From positions 39,837,081 to 39,901,080 of the forward strand of contig OX485809.1 of the NCBI GenBank assembly GCA_950295325.1: a stretch of DNA of 64,000 nt. The letters run 5' to 3'. This document shows, in pieces, positions 19,076-30,367 of this stretch; positions within the stretch are counted from its first letter, which is position 1; each line of letters opens with the position of its first letter. The position numbers and the translations under genes are program-made. Origin of the DNA: Polytrichum commune. Lineage: Eukaryota; Streptophyta; Polytrichopsida; Polytrichales; Polytrichaceae. The notes under the pieces are model-generated. The model was not told the DNA's origin. It did no database searches and worked only from the letters and a program-made list of their open reading frames with translations.

Positions 19076-21588
19076 TAATTGGCACATACGAACCCTACCC
19101 CACCAGCCAGATTCCCTTTGCATTTGAGAGGGTTTGTCCTTAGTCACACTAGAATCTGGTGGGCAAGCGGCCTACATGGAAACACGCCCTCATCCTACCA
19201 GAGATCCATCCTCCCACCAAAAAGCTCGTTAGGGAAGGCCTAGCGTCCCTGTGCGGCAGAAGTTTCCATTTCGGGGAAGATCGGATTCACTCCATGATCT
19301 GTCTAGCCGCTTTCTTCGGCCAACTACCCACGGACTCATACGGTTATGATCCAAAGTTTCATAATTCTTGTAAAGGACTCTTTCCGGATGGAAAGTGATG
19401 ATAGTCACTCAAAAGTTGATTGCACGTGGGGCCAGGTGCTCAAAAGTGCAAAGCAGACTATGGAGCGAGGTCAACTATGAGCAAATCCAGGCTCCAGCCC
19501 AGGAAAGAGATGTGGTCTATTAACTGATATAATTGCTGCCAAAGGTGGAGCATCTTATCAGGAAGCCAAATCTGAGTTAGTACGTCATTCAGTGACATGC
19601 AGGAACATCAAGAACAATGACATACATAATAAGCAATTTGAACCTAAAGCTACAGTGACAACACTCTGAATCATTCATAAACATGCCCTGAACGGACTCC
19701 ACCATGGAATAGTAGACTTACGAGGATTGGGATCCAGGTGACACTCTTATTCAAGACTTTCGATGATGATGCAGTTCAATCGATCACATGATATGTTGAC
19801 TACTGCATCCAAATCACAACGCAGTCTGAGCTTCAAAGCAGCTCGACGGAGCTTGGTGTTTGAGGAAGATCTCGATGCAGCTTTAAGTTCCAAAGAAAGG
19901 GTTAAGTTCTCCCACACCTGCTGAATCGAAGTCACACTCAGCAGAAGGCTAAACAGGAATCATTAATAAGTTCCACGGATTGGCGACGGTAGGTAGACAT
20001 CATCAAGTCGGTGACCATTTCTGCCACGAAAGGACAGAACAAATTTCGTTCGATATGTCAAGAATTGAACGAGTCACTTGAAACCTTTAACTCACAACCC
20101 GGCAAACTAGAGTAGTATTGCAATGCACAAATGGGAATTGCGTGCGGTCAAGGCCGCTGCAATACATGCATATGCTCCTCTCAATCATCGCCCTGATTTG
20201 ACAAGTCTTGTTAACCTCTCATCATCACTTCAAACTTTCTAACTTCCGCTATTGAAAGTGCGAACCCTGCTGGATCTGGACCAGATTCTTCGCATTTAGT
20301 TCAGTAGAGTAGGACATGCATCGTTCCAAGCTTTCCTCAGGACCAGCTCCGACCAGCGTGGCAATGTCCACGTAGGACTACATATGTGTCCAACTAGGAA
20401 GAAAAGGAAGTTGGGACCCTACAATTAACTTAATTAGCCCATAAGCCATAGCTGCTATTAAGTTCGCCATGTAATTTGGAAGGCCTGGATCAAGGACCTG
20501 CTGCAAACTGTCATGTGTAGAGTAGAGGGGCCATAACTGATCACATAAGAGATTCTGCACCAGGTTTGGAGAAGTATAAGGCGGTGCAAAGTTTTCCCAT
20601 GTAGGAAGATAGAAATTACGAGGAATGCAGGTTTTTTTTTGATAATTTTATTTGAAACCAAAAGTTGGCTTGAACATATTGCCAGTGTCTGGAGGCTGCC
20701 ATAACCACTTATTCAAATCGCTCATTCTTCCTCATTTCAACACTCAAAACCATGACATGTGTCATGGTACTAATGGTTCCGCCTTCATCGAAATTGAGTC
20801 CTAGCTTGATTGAAATTATGGTATCCTGTAGATTGCCGATGGAGTCTAGATTGGGAATAGGCGCCTCTATTATACATATGCAAATGTTGTTCAATTCCCT
20901 AACTTAACCGGACACCTATACTTAATTGGCGTGTGATTAAGTGAGGATCAAAAAACAAACATCATAAAGACAAATGTTCAATAGAAATTGAGCTACAATT
21001 TCAAATTTTATTACTTACTTTACACTTTTTCAATCTAGTTTTGTTGATGTTTCATCATAGATTTGCTAATGCAACAGAGATTTGAAGATGTAAACCTAAT
21101 CAACAGAAGATGGAGAGCAAGAAAAACCAGCCACTTCAAAACACCCTGTTACCTTATTGCAGGGACATAGTATCCACGTATGATTCAAGCGGGTGTCAGC
21201 CAATCTAGTAACGGCACATAGCTTCGGAAGAGGGAACCCTAGCTTCTTCAGTAACCGCAAATCATGCAGCCCTAGCTTCTTCCTGGGAGGTTAATTTGAT
21301 TGAGGAGAAGGATAGTACCATCCATTTTCCATTCTAAGACATCTCAATTAACCAATACCTCAACTATACAACACATTTCCTGTCAACCAAACTTTCGAGT
21401 GTTAATTTACCTTGGACATACTATGGCTACAACGCTTGTAATACGACATTTCTTGGGCCTAGTTTGTCATAGAATAGAAGTAATAAATGTGAACACGTGG
21501 TGGGATCCACATGTATATCAAGGTTCAAATGTGATCAATGATTTGAAACATGCATGTGGAATCGTGGGGAATGTTGTAAGCATTGAGG
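19076..21588. other. Large region without a recognised gene
   Basis: The stretch has more balanced base composition than the surroundings. One plus-strand frame (19159-19398, non-ATG start or partial) encodes LILPEIHPPTKKLVREGLA and AAFFGQLPTDSYGYDPKF-type sequence that looks protein-like but is not recognised. It may be an exon remnant. The rest shows short chance frames only. Confidence 0.35.
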
Positions 21589-21660
21589 AACCTTGAGGAA
21601 GATTGCATGCAATGGGGAACCTTGAGGAAGATTGCATGCAATGGGGAACCTTGGGAAATA
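21589..21660. repeat. 30-bp tandem repeat, about 2.4 units
   Basis: The unit GGAACCTTGAGGAAGATTGC plus ATGCAATGGG occurs twice in full, then a partial third unit follows (GGGGAACCTTGGG). Confidence 0.85.
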
Positions 21661-21889
21661 TTGTGAGCATGATATTTCTTCAATACAAATGTTCTTTCAT
21701 ACTTATGTATCTTATTATATATATTAAATGATATTTTACATTCAAAACATTACTCAACCATATGGTTGACTTCACTTTTCTATATGTAGCATTTGAACGG
21801 GCCTTCATTGCCTCACCTTCATGGGGTTCTTAGAAGCGTAATAGGAGAAGGTATTAAAATGTTTAAAAATAAATTATCTAAAATTAATA

Positions 21890-22470
21890 CATTATTTTAA
21901 ATTCAATCTTGATATGACAAAGGCCCTTTTAAATAGTAAATCACAAAACTATGACCTATAACCTCATTTGTTATGAGATTTTTCTTCATATCTTTACCTT
22001 CCAAGTACATTACATACTTTATTGACGGTTTCATTTTGAGAAAGAAATCCCAATCAATTGCTTATTTACTAAGTGGAAGAGAACACAAATATTAGATTTT
22101 AGGCCTTGAAGTTGAGGTGCACTCAATAATGGATTTTGTGGACAAGGCAACCTTCAAGAATGCAAGGGCAACTTTCATAACATTATTCAATTGAGTTTGT
22201 ACATTGAGTGGGGCTGGAAATAACCGAATTCTATTTGGAATTATACTTTGTTTACTCTTTTAGTAGAGCATTGCATTGGCAGATTCAACATGATAAACTC
22301 GAGTGAAGCAATGTCACTAATATTATTAGAATGGAACGGCTTATACTGGCTAAGTAATATAATGTTTTTTTTAAGGTCGGACAAGGGGGCAACATTATTT
22401 AGTCAAGTTCATAAAAAAAACCAACTTTCTCGGGCTACCCAAGGGTTGCAGATTGCAGTCCAATCCATGT
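21890..22470. repeat. Foldback family copy 3 (single interrupted arm)
   Basis: The sequence from about 21905 to 22165 matches the right arm of copies 1 and 2 (TATGACAAAGGCCC, CTTTATTGACGGTTTCA, GCTTATTTACTAAGTG, TTGAAGTTGAGGTGCACTCAA). It resumes at about 22372-22460 (CAACATTATTTAG, TTTCTCGGGCTACCCAAGGG). About 200 bp between them is an insertion or divergence. No opposite arm is present. Confidence 0.65.
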
Positions 22471-23135
22471 CCTATAAGTACCCCCCCATTATTATTATTA
22501 TTATTATTTATAGAAAAAAACACTCAATGGGAATGTTTTAGCATCTTGCATTTCCAAGTGTCAACTTCTGTATCTTGACAATAACTGAACATTACTTCCT
22601 TGTTTTGGAAGAACCACACAATATACTCAAGGATCCAATGAATTGACCCACATGACCGAGTTTTTCAAGTTGAAATAGGACATTTAAGGCCACAATAGAG
22701 TTATTTGTAAGTAAAGAAGATGAAACTATGGGCTTAGTCTCAAACCTTGAATTTATGAGAATCAACATAAAGTCACCCAAGTTGTTACTAATGCTCAACC
22801 TGTCATATACTAAAAGAGTGGTGTTGGGCTATTAAAAACTGGCTTTCTAGCTTGTCCTACTAGGATGGGCATGCCAAGCTAGACTTACACATGCCAATCC
22901 GGGATTCAAGATAGCGGGCCGGGTCCCATGCATATATCCTATTTTAGATTCTAAAATGCTCTCAAAATTGAGAGGTGGAAAGAGGAGGTCTAAAACATTT
23001 CACCAAACTTTTGAAATAGGCTCCAATGTACAATGCACTAACAAGCTCTTAATAGAATGTTAGCTCGATGAAGGATCAAACCCATGATTTCATCCCTTTT
23101 TGAGGGACTATATGGATAACTCTAATATCATATTA
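22471..23135. other. Non-coding
   Basis: An ATT trinucleotide run (about 22490-22508) is present. A fragment at 22612-22668 is related to repeats at 46.65-46.85 kb (AATTGACCCACATG). No gene is seen. Confidence 0.45.
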
Positions 23136-23205
23136 TAGTTGGATAATGTGACACTTTCTTGTGTGACCAAATATGTCTTAATAAAGAGGGAGAACAAGTC
23201 TATAA
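23136..23205. mobile_element. Solo pogo/Tigger terminus
   Basis: ATAATGTGACACTTTCTTGTG and AATAAAGAGGGAGAAC match the right end of the 18323-19071 element (ATGTGTCATACTAAAGAGGGAGAAC). No opposite terminus is found nearby. Confidence 0.5.
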
Positions 23206-23217
23206 GATACTAGGTTA

Positions 23218-23548
23218 GGGCTGGTTCACATGAGGTCAATCCATGCAAGCTCAACTATTGAGAGCATGGAAGTTGGGATTTATCACTTCACGCAGGTCTC
23301 AAGTCCTAAGTCCCAACTATAACATGAATACCTACATGACAACACTTTTTAGAGGTGAGGCTTTGAGACTTGTGTTACGAGTAGGGTCGTGCAAAAAGCT
23401 AGACCCAAGTCTCAACCCAAGTCTCAACCCAAGTCCCTTAAATATTTTTCATAAAATAATCCCACAACCTACTTTAATGATAATTAACCATAGTTTAGTA
23501 ATCCCTCCATGTTGGGACTTGGAACTTGGGACCCGTGTGAACCGGCCC
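23218..23548. mobile_element. PIF/Harbinger-type MITE
   Basis: The left end GGGCTGGTTCACATGAGGTC is inverted at the right end (complement GGGCCGGTTCACACGGGTCC). A TTA direct duplication flanks it at 23215-23217 and 23549-23551. The 331-bp interior is non-coding. It abuts the large Harbinger element, whose left end is 23556, but has different termini. Confidence 0.8.
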
Positions 23549-26500
23549 TTATAATGGGGGGGGGGGGGCCGCACAGGGGGTTGGGTTGAAAAAAATGAGG
23601 GGTTTGGGTTGGAATTGAGTTCAACCGGTGGCCGCACAAGGAGAAAAATTTCAACCTAAAGAAAAATTAGGGCAAGTGGTCCCCCCCCCAATCCTAAAGT
23701 TTCTCCAAGTGGTCCCCCCCAATCCTAAAGTTTCTCCACCGTGGTCCCCACATCCGGTTGAAATTTTAACACTAGTTTGCTCAAATAAGCTCAACGGTGG
23801 AATTAGTACCGTTGAGCTTATTTGGCCAACTTGGGTTGAAATCTCAATCCACATTCAAGGATGTGAATCAAACAATAATACATTCATCCTCCCTATTTTG
23901 AGGCGTTTAAGGGGTTAAGGTTTCTTGGTAGACTTCACAAGTTTACACCTTTTGAGTTTAACCCCTAAAGGCCCAAGGGGTTTGGGAAAACCCTTGTGTT
24001 ATAAATTATGCATTTCATGACAGTTATGAAATTTTGCTCAGATTAGTATGAAGACCTTAATGCCTAAATTAGATCAATGCGGTCAAAATTCTTAAAATAA
24101 ACATCATTTATTTTATAGTAAATTAAAGAGACTATAAATTTGAAAATCAATAGAAAATACACTTTATTATAAAATCATTTCTTGTACAATCATTTGGCCT
24201 TTCATTATTCAATTTATGTATTTTAGGCTCTACCTGAAAATTTGATGTAGTCCATGATGCTCTCTCTATTCAATCGAGCACTATACATATGCGTTTCCAT
24301 GGTCTCCACTACTTCTCCACCTAAGAGGACGCCTTCACTTTTAAGATCATCTGGAATGCCTAAATATGCTTTAATTTCAGTTAAAGTCTTATCTTTGCTC
24401 GCAATCAAAAAATTGTGAAGGATTGCACAACACTTACTTACGTCCACTAGAAAATCAACTTTCAATTTAGATTTGCAATTTAACTCTTTGAACCTTTCTT
24501 TTAAAATTCCAAACGCTCGTTCTACAACGACACGTGTTTTACTATGATGTGTATTGAACATCACATAATCAGTAGTAAGCCGCATACCCGGATTTGGCTT
24601 AAAATGTGTTATAAGCCATGTTGTTAAAGGATAAGCTTTATCTGCAATTATATAGGGATGTATGTTTACGTGCGGATTGAAAACATTGGGTGGGCAATTA
24701 AGTCCATTTAATTGCCCATTTACAGCCATATTGTAAAATTCAGTTTGCCGAAAGTAAGAAGAGTCATGATTTCGTCCTGAAAGTCCAACATGAAGATAAG
24801 TGAAGCAACAATTTGCATCCACTACAGCTTGCATGATAATACTATAATGTCCTTTTCTGTTTTTATAATCTTCTCGGCGTGATTTATGAGGAGGTCCTTG
24901 AATTGATATATGTGTTCCATCCAAAGCTCCAACACAATTAGGCAATCCTTGCAAAGCCTCAAATTCCTTAGCAGTTTCTTGAAGTGTTTGTAAACTTGGC
25001 CAATCTACCATGTATGATAGATTATGGTTCACAGCTTCAACGAACTCCCTCAAAATTGAATGAACAGTTGATCGACCTATTCCAAATATGTGGGATACCA
25101 ACTTCACTCTTGCTCCACTCATTAATTTAAACAATGCGCATGCAACCCTCTTCTCCACACTAATTGGCAATCTTCAGTTTGTATTTTGCTTCTGCAAACT
25201 TCTTCTAAGCATATTGCACAAATTTGTGAAGGTTTTTTTTTTACAATAAAGCAAATCAAAAAATAAATCAGGAGGATAGTCGTTCATCAAAAAATTGGTG
25301 AACCATATCATACATCTTGGCTTAACATACCAACGATTTGCCCGCTCAAGCAATGGCTTCTTCATAAGAATAAGGAGTTGCAAATATTCCATGACTATAT
25401 GGTTGAAGGTGTCTTCTTGGTCACAGTCGATGTAAAAATTGTCCATTAGTAAGTTTTCATCATTATAATGATGAAGAAATAGTTCACGTGATGAAGTTTG
25501 TTCCATAATATTTGGTAAAACTTCATTCATTTGAAGCAAAAATGTAGAACACGAAGCTCTTATTAATGTCAGAGGTATCTTCATTTCTTTTTTTTGTTGA
25601 GGAGACATATTCAATATAGGTACTGGAACATGGTACGGCTCATCCAAAGGGTTGAACTCTGTTGTTTGAACTGTACGTGAAACACTTGGTGTTTCATCTT
25701 CAATTTCCATGTCATCTACCATACGATGAGCTCCATGTCTTTCGAACTCTTCATTGTAAATTTGTATTGGAGTTGGTTCATATTCTTTTGGTGGACTATT
25801 TGCATTCCTCAATGTGTCAATAGTATCAAGTATAATTCTTCGCTTCATAACTATATCAGATGCTGAGAACCAATGCCGTGAAAACTGCAACCAATAATGA
25901 CTATGTTATGAAATATAAAATTACAAAAAACATTGTACCGTGTATACATTACAGATTAACTTGTACATGTTGCTATGCATTTTTATAAATTTTATGGAGA
26001 ATGTACAAAAGTTATATAGAGCGCTTACAAAATATGGATATCCATCATTTAAGCTGAATTTCAATGGAGCTGATTGGAAAAAAAATTCTGCAAAATGAAG
26101 TACGTACAGTCCGCAATCATACCCATTTATTTGTTGAGGCACCTGGAAACATTATAATTAAGTAAGTTCATTGGTACCACATTGCAAAGTAGAAATACAT
26201 TGTAATTTAAGGTTTTTCAAAGATTTCACAGTGTTTTAATCACAACGCACACTTACTTACCTCAACTGTAATAAATGGTATACTAGTGATTGCATTCGCC
26301 AAACGATCACTTGGCAAGCAATTCATTTCTTCTATATAGTGTTGAATATACCTACAATAAAAAAAAACTTGTTGATTCCTTGGTACTTACAAATCAATGT
26401 TGAGCAAAAAAATGGTTAAGGGGTAATTTGTGGTAAGCAAAAACAAAAAGGGAAGATAACCCAAATCAATGGTCAATAGAAAAATACTTAAGGTAATCCA

Positions 26501-27252
26501 AATCTTTTTTTAAAAGTCAGATTCAAAGTTGCGCACCTTCGCATTGGACCTTCTATGCCTGATGTATGCATTGTTTGTAAAGAATTTAGATGTAAAATGC
26601 AAGGGACGCCACCTTCATTGTATTCTGCACATTTTTTAAAACAACATCTTATTTATATAGAATATTTTCCAAATATTAATGGAATATACTTTAGTTGTAT
26701 GATATTACTTATGTACATCAAATTTTTTTTTAAATGATTATGTAACGTACGTGTTGGATTTGCAATGACACCAATATTACATATAATGATAAGGCTCCAA
26801 TGCTCCCTGAAATAGAAACAATGACAAATTTAGTAAAAAGTGAAAACCTTAAAAACTTATAAATATAATTTAAAAACATGTATAAATAAGTTATTACAAA
26901 TGGAAGAGACAATGAAATATTAAACTCTTTAATAAGAGTACCTTATTTTGTGATGGAATTGCAATTCTTTAATTTGATACCAAAAACAAAAAGAAAGTTA
27001 TAAAATGTACCTTTGATTAATTGGGATGAAAATATATTATTTTTCTAACAAATTCACTGTACGAGTCCACCTATGTAGCGATGAATACGACTCCACACTA
27101 TTTGAGACTTGGACAATTTTTGGGAAAAAGAAGCATGAGAAAATATATATTTTTCTTTTTGTTGTTGAAGGCAACTTGCTTTGCATATACCTGCGATGTT
27201 TCATACGATTTTAGAAATTAATCAAGAAAACGGTAGAACCATGAAGCTCTGT

Positions 27253-27976
27253 CTCGGGGGGTGCACTGTACTAAACATGTACGAGTATACATGAGTGCAC
27301 AGGAGGGGTATTGATTTGGACCTTGCCGTATTACATATACATATGGTATACATGTTATAATTTATAGTTACGTACATATATGGAAGGCCTTTAAAAAATA
27401 TACAATAATTGTATTTGTATGGTACTGTTACTATACTACATATCATAAGTTTTCAGATTGGATGAAATCGTTTGGAAATCGTTTGGTAATCATTGGGTGG
27501 AATATAGGGATCCAATTGACTTGATGGACCGTCCATCAAACGTGGAGATTGGTTTATGTTGGTATCAAAAAGGGGCTAACAACAAGTGGACATATGATCT
27601 TACTGATCATTTGATGATAGACTTAGAGACAATAATTGCATTGGCTACAATGACATATATTGGTGAATCAAAAGTTTATGAATTACATCCAGGAGATGAA
27701 ATTTTTTTCAACAACTTTGTTGATGAAAGCTAGGATATTTTGTTATACATATTATAGGGGTTGATTATTGTTCAAAAATATATTTGTATACTTATGTTAA
27801 TGACTATATATGAATGGATGTTTTTTTGTGTATACATATTGTCACTTGTATATTTATTGTTGCAATTGTATGTGTATTACTTCATTTCACAAAAAATAAC
27901 TTGTATATAGGGGGTTTTTAGAGTATGCAGTGAACGCACGTGATTCTAGGTTTTAATGAAAGGTGCACCCCCCGAG
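27253..27976. mobile_element. hAT-like insertion in the Ulp1 gene intron
   Basis: A perfect 14-bp inverted pair CTCGGGGGGTGCAC (27253-27266) and its complement (27963-27976) bounds 724 bp. Flanking 8-mers are AGCTCTGT and GGCTTTGT, matching at 6 of 8 positions, so an 8-bp hAT-type duplication is likely but eroded. It lies wholly within intron 1 of the minus-strand Ulp1/transposase gene and carries a plus-strand open frame. Confidence 0.65.
27457..27733 (+). CDS. Small hypothetical exon-like frame
   Basis: A frame of about 91 codons follows TTTTCAG at 27456, which looks like an acceptor, and ends at TAG 27731-27733. It encodes WKSFGNHWVEYRDPIDLM, GLCWYQKGANNKWTYDL and YELHPGDEIFFNNF-type sequence with a protein-like composition. 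No start ATG precedes the first conserved-looking residues, so it is probably the last exon of a captured or decayed gene in the hAT-like insertion. I do not recognise the family. Confidence 0.4.
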
Positions 27977-29013
27977 GGCTTTGTCCTTTGCTAGGAAAGA
28001 CTACAATTATAGATGTCCACTTTGCTCATGCGAATCCATGGCTATTCACTATACCAAACCTTTCTTGGATTTTGTGCACCTTCTATTCAAATACGGGTCA
28101 AGGATTGAAGTTACTCATTTATCACCCAAAAGTTTTAAAATAAATAATCAAGAACTGCTGAAATAACTATAGTTAACTAGATTTCTTTCAATGCATTTTG
28201 GGGAGCACTTGTGTACATATATATAAAAACTATAGTTAACATCCACATTACTTAAAGTGGACCAAAAATAACAAGAACAAGTAACGTCTAGGTGTGAACA
28301 CAAAGTGGTTAGGAAATTTGCTCTTGAAACGAAGAAGTTGATGCATAGTCTCTTTCCTACAGACAGAGCCAATAATTAATTAAAAAAAACAATATACTTG
28401 CATGGAGCTAATGGAAGAAGATTAGTGGTACTTACTGCATATAAAAATCAATGATACAGTCATTGAGATATATTTCTGGTTGCAATCTATGAACATCATC
28501 TTGTTTAATTTCAATCTCAAAATTGGTATCTGGTGACTTATAAAATAGTAAAGTTGAATTTGATGTTGAAGCCATAGTTGATCAGTGTATGTTATGAAGT
28601 CTACTTCATAACAAGGGTGAATCTCTATGTCTATAAAATACATATACAAATTACAATTTTTAAAGGCCCTCTTTACCATATATAATGTATATCTTTCTTT
28701 TGCTTTAAAGTAAAAGCTTTATGTGTGAAAAATAGGAAAGTCTTATAATTATAAGTGCATTTTGAGTTTCATAAAATATATATACATGATGGCATTACAT
28801 TTTTAGAGAAGTGAATGATAACTATCAGACTTTACGTTTTATTTTATTTTATTTTAAAAAGAAAAAGATAACTATCATAAAGGTATAAATATATCCATAA
28901 ACATGTTCAATGTATATGTTATTAAACCAATTTGAAAGTGTTATTTTGAGTTCTTAAAATTTTTTATTATATTTGAAAACTCCAATTTTTTCATAACCTG
29001 TCAATTAGTAAAC

Positions 29014-29992
29014 ATGGACAAAGAACCAATAAGTCCTAAAGGTGAAGTACATGTGGATTTAGGGGGGGCCGAAGATACAGAAGAGCATGAGGTAAAAGGA
29101 CCAAAACAACTTGAAGAAAAAGGAAAAAGATTTGTATGGAATAAACAACAAACTATGGTGTTGATCCAATGCAAAATCCGTGAAGAGAAAGGAGAAAAGG
29201 TGGAAACTGGAGATAGTAAATTCAGGAGTCGGAATGAAAAATGGGGTGAAATTATAAGTCACATGAAATCACTTCCAATGTTTATGGGAATTGATGTCAC
29301 CGTAGACAGACTAGTTAACAAATGGGACAATTTACAGAAGCAGTACAACAAGTTCAAAAGATATATGGATCACACATCAGGGGGTGGAGATCCGTGGCAA
29401 TTAAATCCGAAAGATTTGAAAAAAGTTGGCCTTCCTTCAGGTTTTACCAAAGATATGTATGATGAAATGAATGAATGGTACGGTAAATCAGGAAAGTTTC
29501 AAGAGAATGTTCATACGCTGGATACGTTGAAGAAGCCTGAACATGTTGATGTTGGAGAAATTTCAAGGCGTGAAAGAAATGAGGACAATGACAAGTCAAA
29601 ATTAAAAGGGAAAATTGAGACTATAGATGTTGGAGAAGGTATTGAAAGGTCTAAATTGAAGCGAAAAGTTGAAACTACAAATATTGGAGAAGCTTCAAGT
29701 GGACGCAAAAAGAAGATTGATCCAGAAGTAGAAGAGACTTTGTATCTTTTAAAACAAAGAGATCAAACACTAAGTGAAAATCTTGAAGCTCAAGCAAGAT
29801 TTCGAGACACAATGCTTGCAAATCAAAATGAGAGACACCAAAGTTTCAGTGGATTTGGAGAGAAGACGTTTGGACATTGAAGAGCAAAGGAACAATATAA
29901 TGGTGACACAAGTTCAAAGTCTTTTAGCTATAGCAAATAATTTGGCGACGTCTTTGGGTGTAATAGTAGATAGTTTGAAAGAAAAACCTTAA
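29014..29992 (+). pseudogene. Harbinger Myb/SANT-like DNA-binding partner (frameshifted)
   Basis: The frame begins at ATG 29014. Residues about 36-125 form a Myb/SANT-like (trihelix) domain: KRFVWNKQQTMVLIQC, then RNEKWGEIISHM, then VDRLVNKWDNLQKQYNKFKRYMD, with conserved Trp spacing. A Lys/Glu-rich region follows. Around 29832-29850 the reading shifts by one base. Frame 1 stops at 29880, while frame 2 continues as VSVDLERRRLDIEEQRNNI, QSLLAIANNLATSLG and stops at 29990-29992, which looks like the natural helical C-terminus. In PIF/Harbinger elements this protein binds the element ends and brings the nuclease to them. It is transcribed away from the transposase gene. Confidence 0.8.
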
Positions 29993-30367
29993 ACAAATTA
30001 GAATTGACAAAGGGATTGCAAGTATTGCACGACCAATTTATATTTACTTTCAATAGCATTTTTTTGCACAATATCATGTACTATATGCACACACTAATTT
30101 ATATTTCCTTTGGATAGTTTGTTGCCAAGTGAATGAGGTCAATTCTTCATCCATTCTTTGTATACTCAACCAATGGCCCTATGCGGCTCATGGTTGAGTT
30201 TTTGTTTCAACCGGGTTCAAATCTCAATCCACATTCAATCCAAACTCAACCCAACTCAACCACAAGCATTTGGGGGGCCCACAAAAAGTTTGGTTGAACT
30301 TTCCTAAACTAGTTGGAAATTCAACCCAACCCAACCCAACCCAACCCCCTGTGCGGCCCCCCCCAAT

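Larger units (their letters stand above)
24223..28575 (-). pseudogene. Ulp1-like protease fused to PIF/Harbinger transposase
   Basis: I built a seven-exon model with GT-AG sites and consistent phases: 28575-28436, 27190-27011, 26806-26751, 26624-26537, 26351-26261, 26142-26029 and 25884-24223, about 776 codons. Exon 1 begins at ATG 28575 and contains YLNDCIIDFYM, the Ulp1 (C48, SUMO-protease) opening motif. Exon 2 has LHRWTRTVNLLEK and YIFIPI with TAA (27039-27037) between them. Exon 3 has the catalytic-His block EHWSLIIIC. Exon 4 has PCILHLNSL, where family members have Asp for this Asn. Exon 6 has PQQINGYDCGLYV with the Gln and Cys. The last exon starts with the end of the protease (HWFSASDIVMKRR) and runs in one frame into the DDE nuclease (GALDGTHI, IADKAYP, VERAFGILKERF; D84, D177, E217 of its final 315 codons). 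TGA at 25176-25174 breaks that frame. In PIF elements the nuclease cuts and joins DNA with its Myb-like partner. The fusion is inferred from DNA; a transcript would be needed to prove it. Confidence 0.8.
23556..30364. mobile_element. PIF/Harbinger element with captured Ulp1 domain
   Basis: The ends are inverted: a G-tract followed by CCGCACAGGGGGTTGGGTTG at the left, and the exact complement followed by a C-tract at the right (about 30340-30364). AAT flanks both sides (23553-23555, 30365-30367). Between them lie a minus-strand Ulp1/PIF transposase gene and a plus-strand Myb/SANT-like gene, the usual two-gene divergent Harbinger layout. Near both ends AATCTCAATCCACATTCAA is repeated in direct orientation. 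The coding genes carry two stops and a frameshift, so this copy is not autonomous, although its termini are preserved. Confidence 0.85.

Noticed and set aside
28148-28372. Possible extra Ulp1 exon after a CTGTAG acceptor at 28357
   Set aside because: The phase could be made to fit, but the peptide does not resemble Ulp1, and exon 1 joins 27190 directly with a better match and correct phase.
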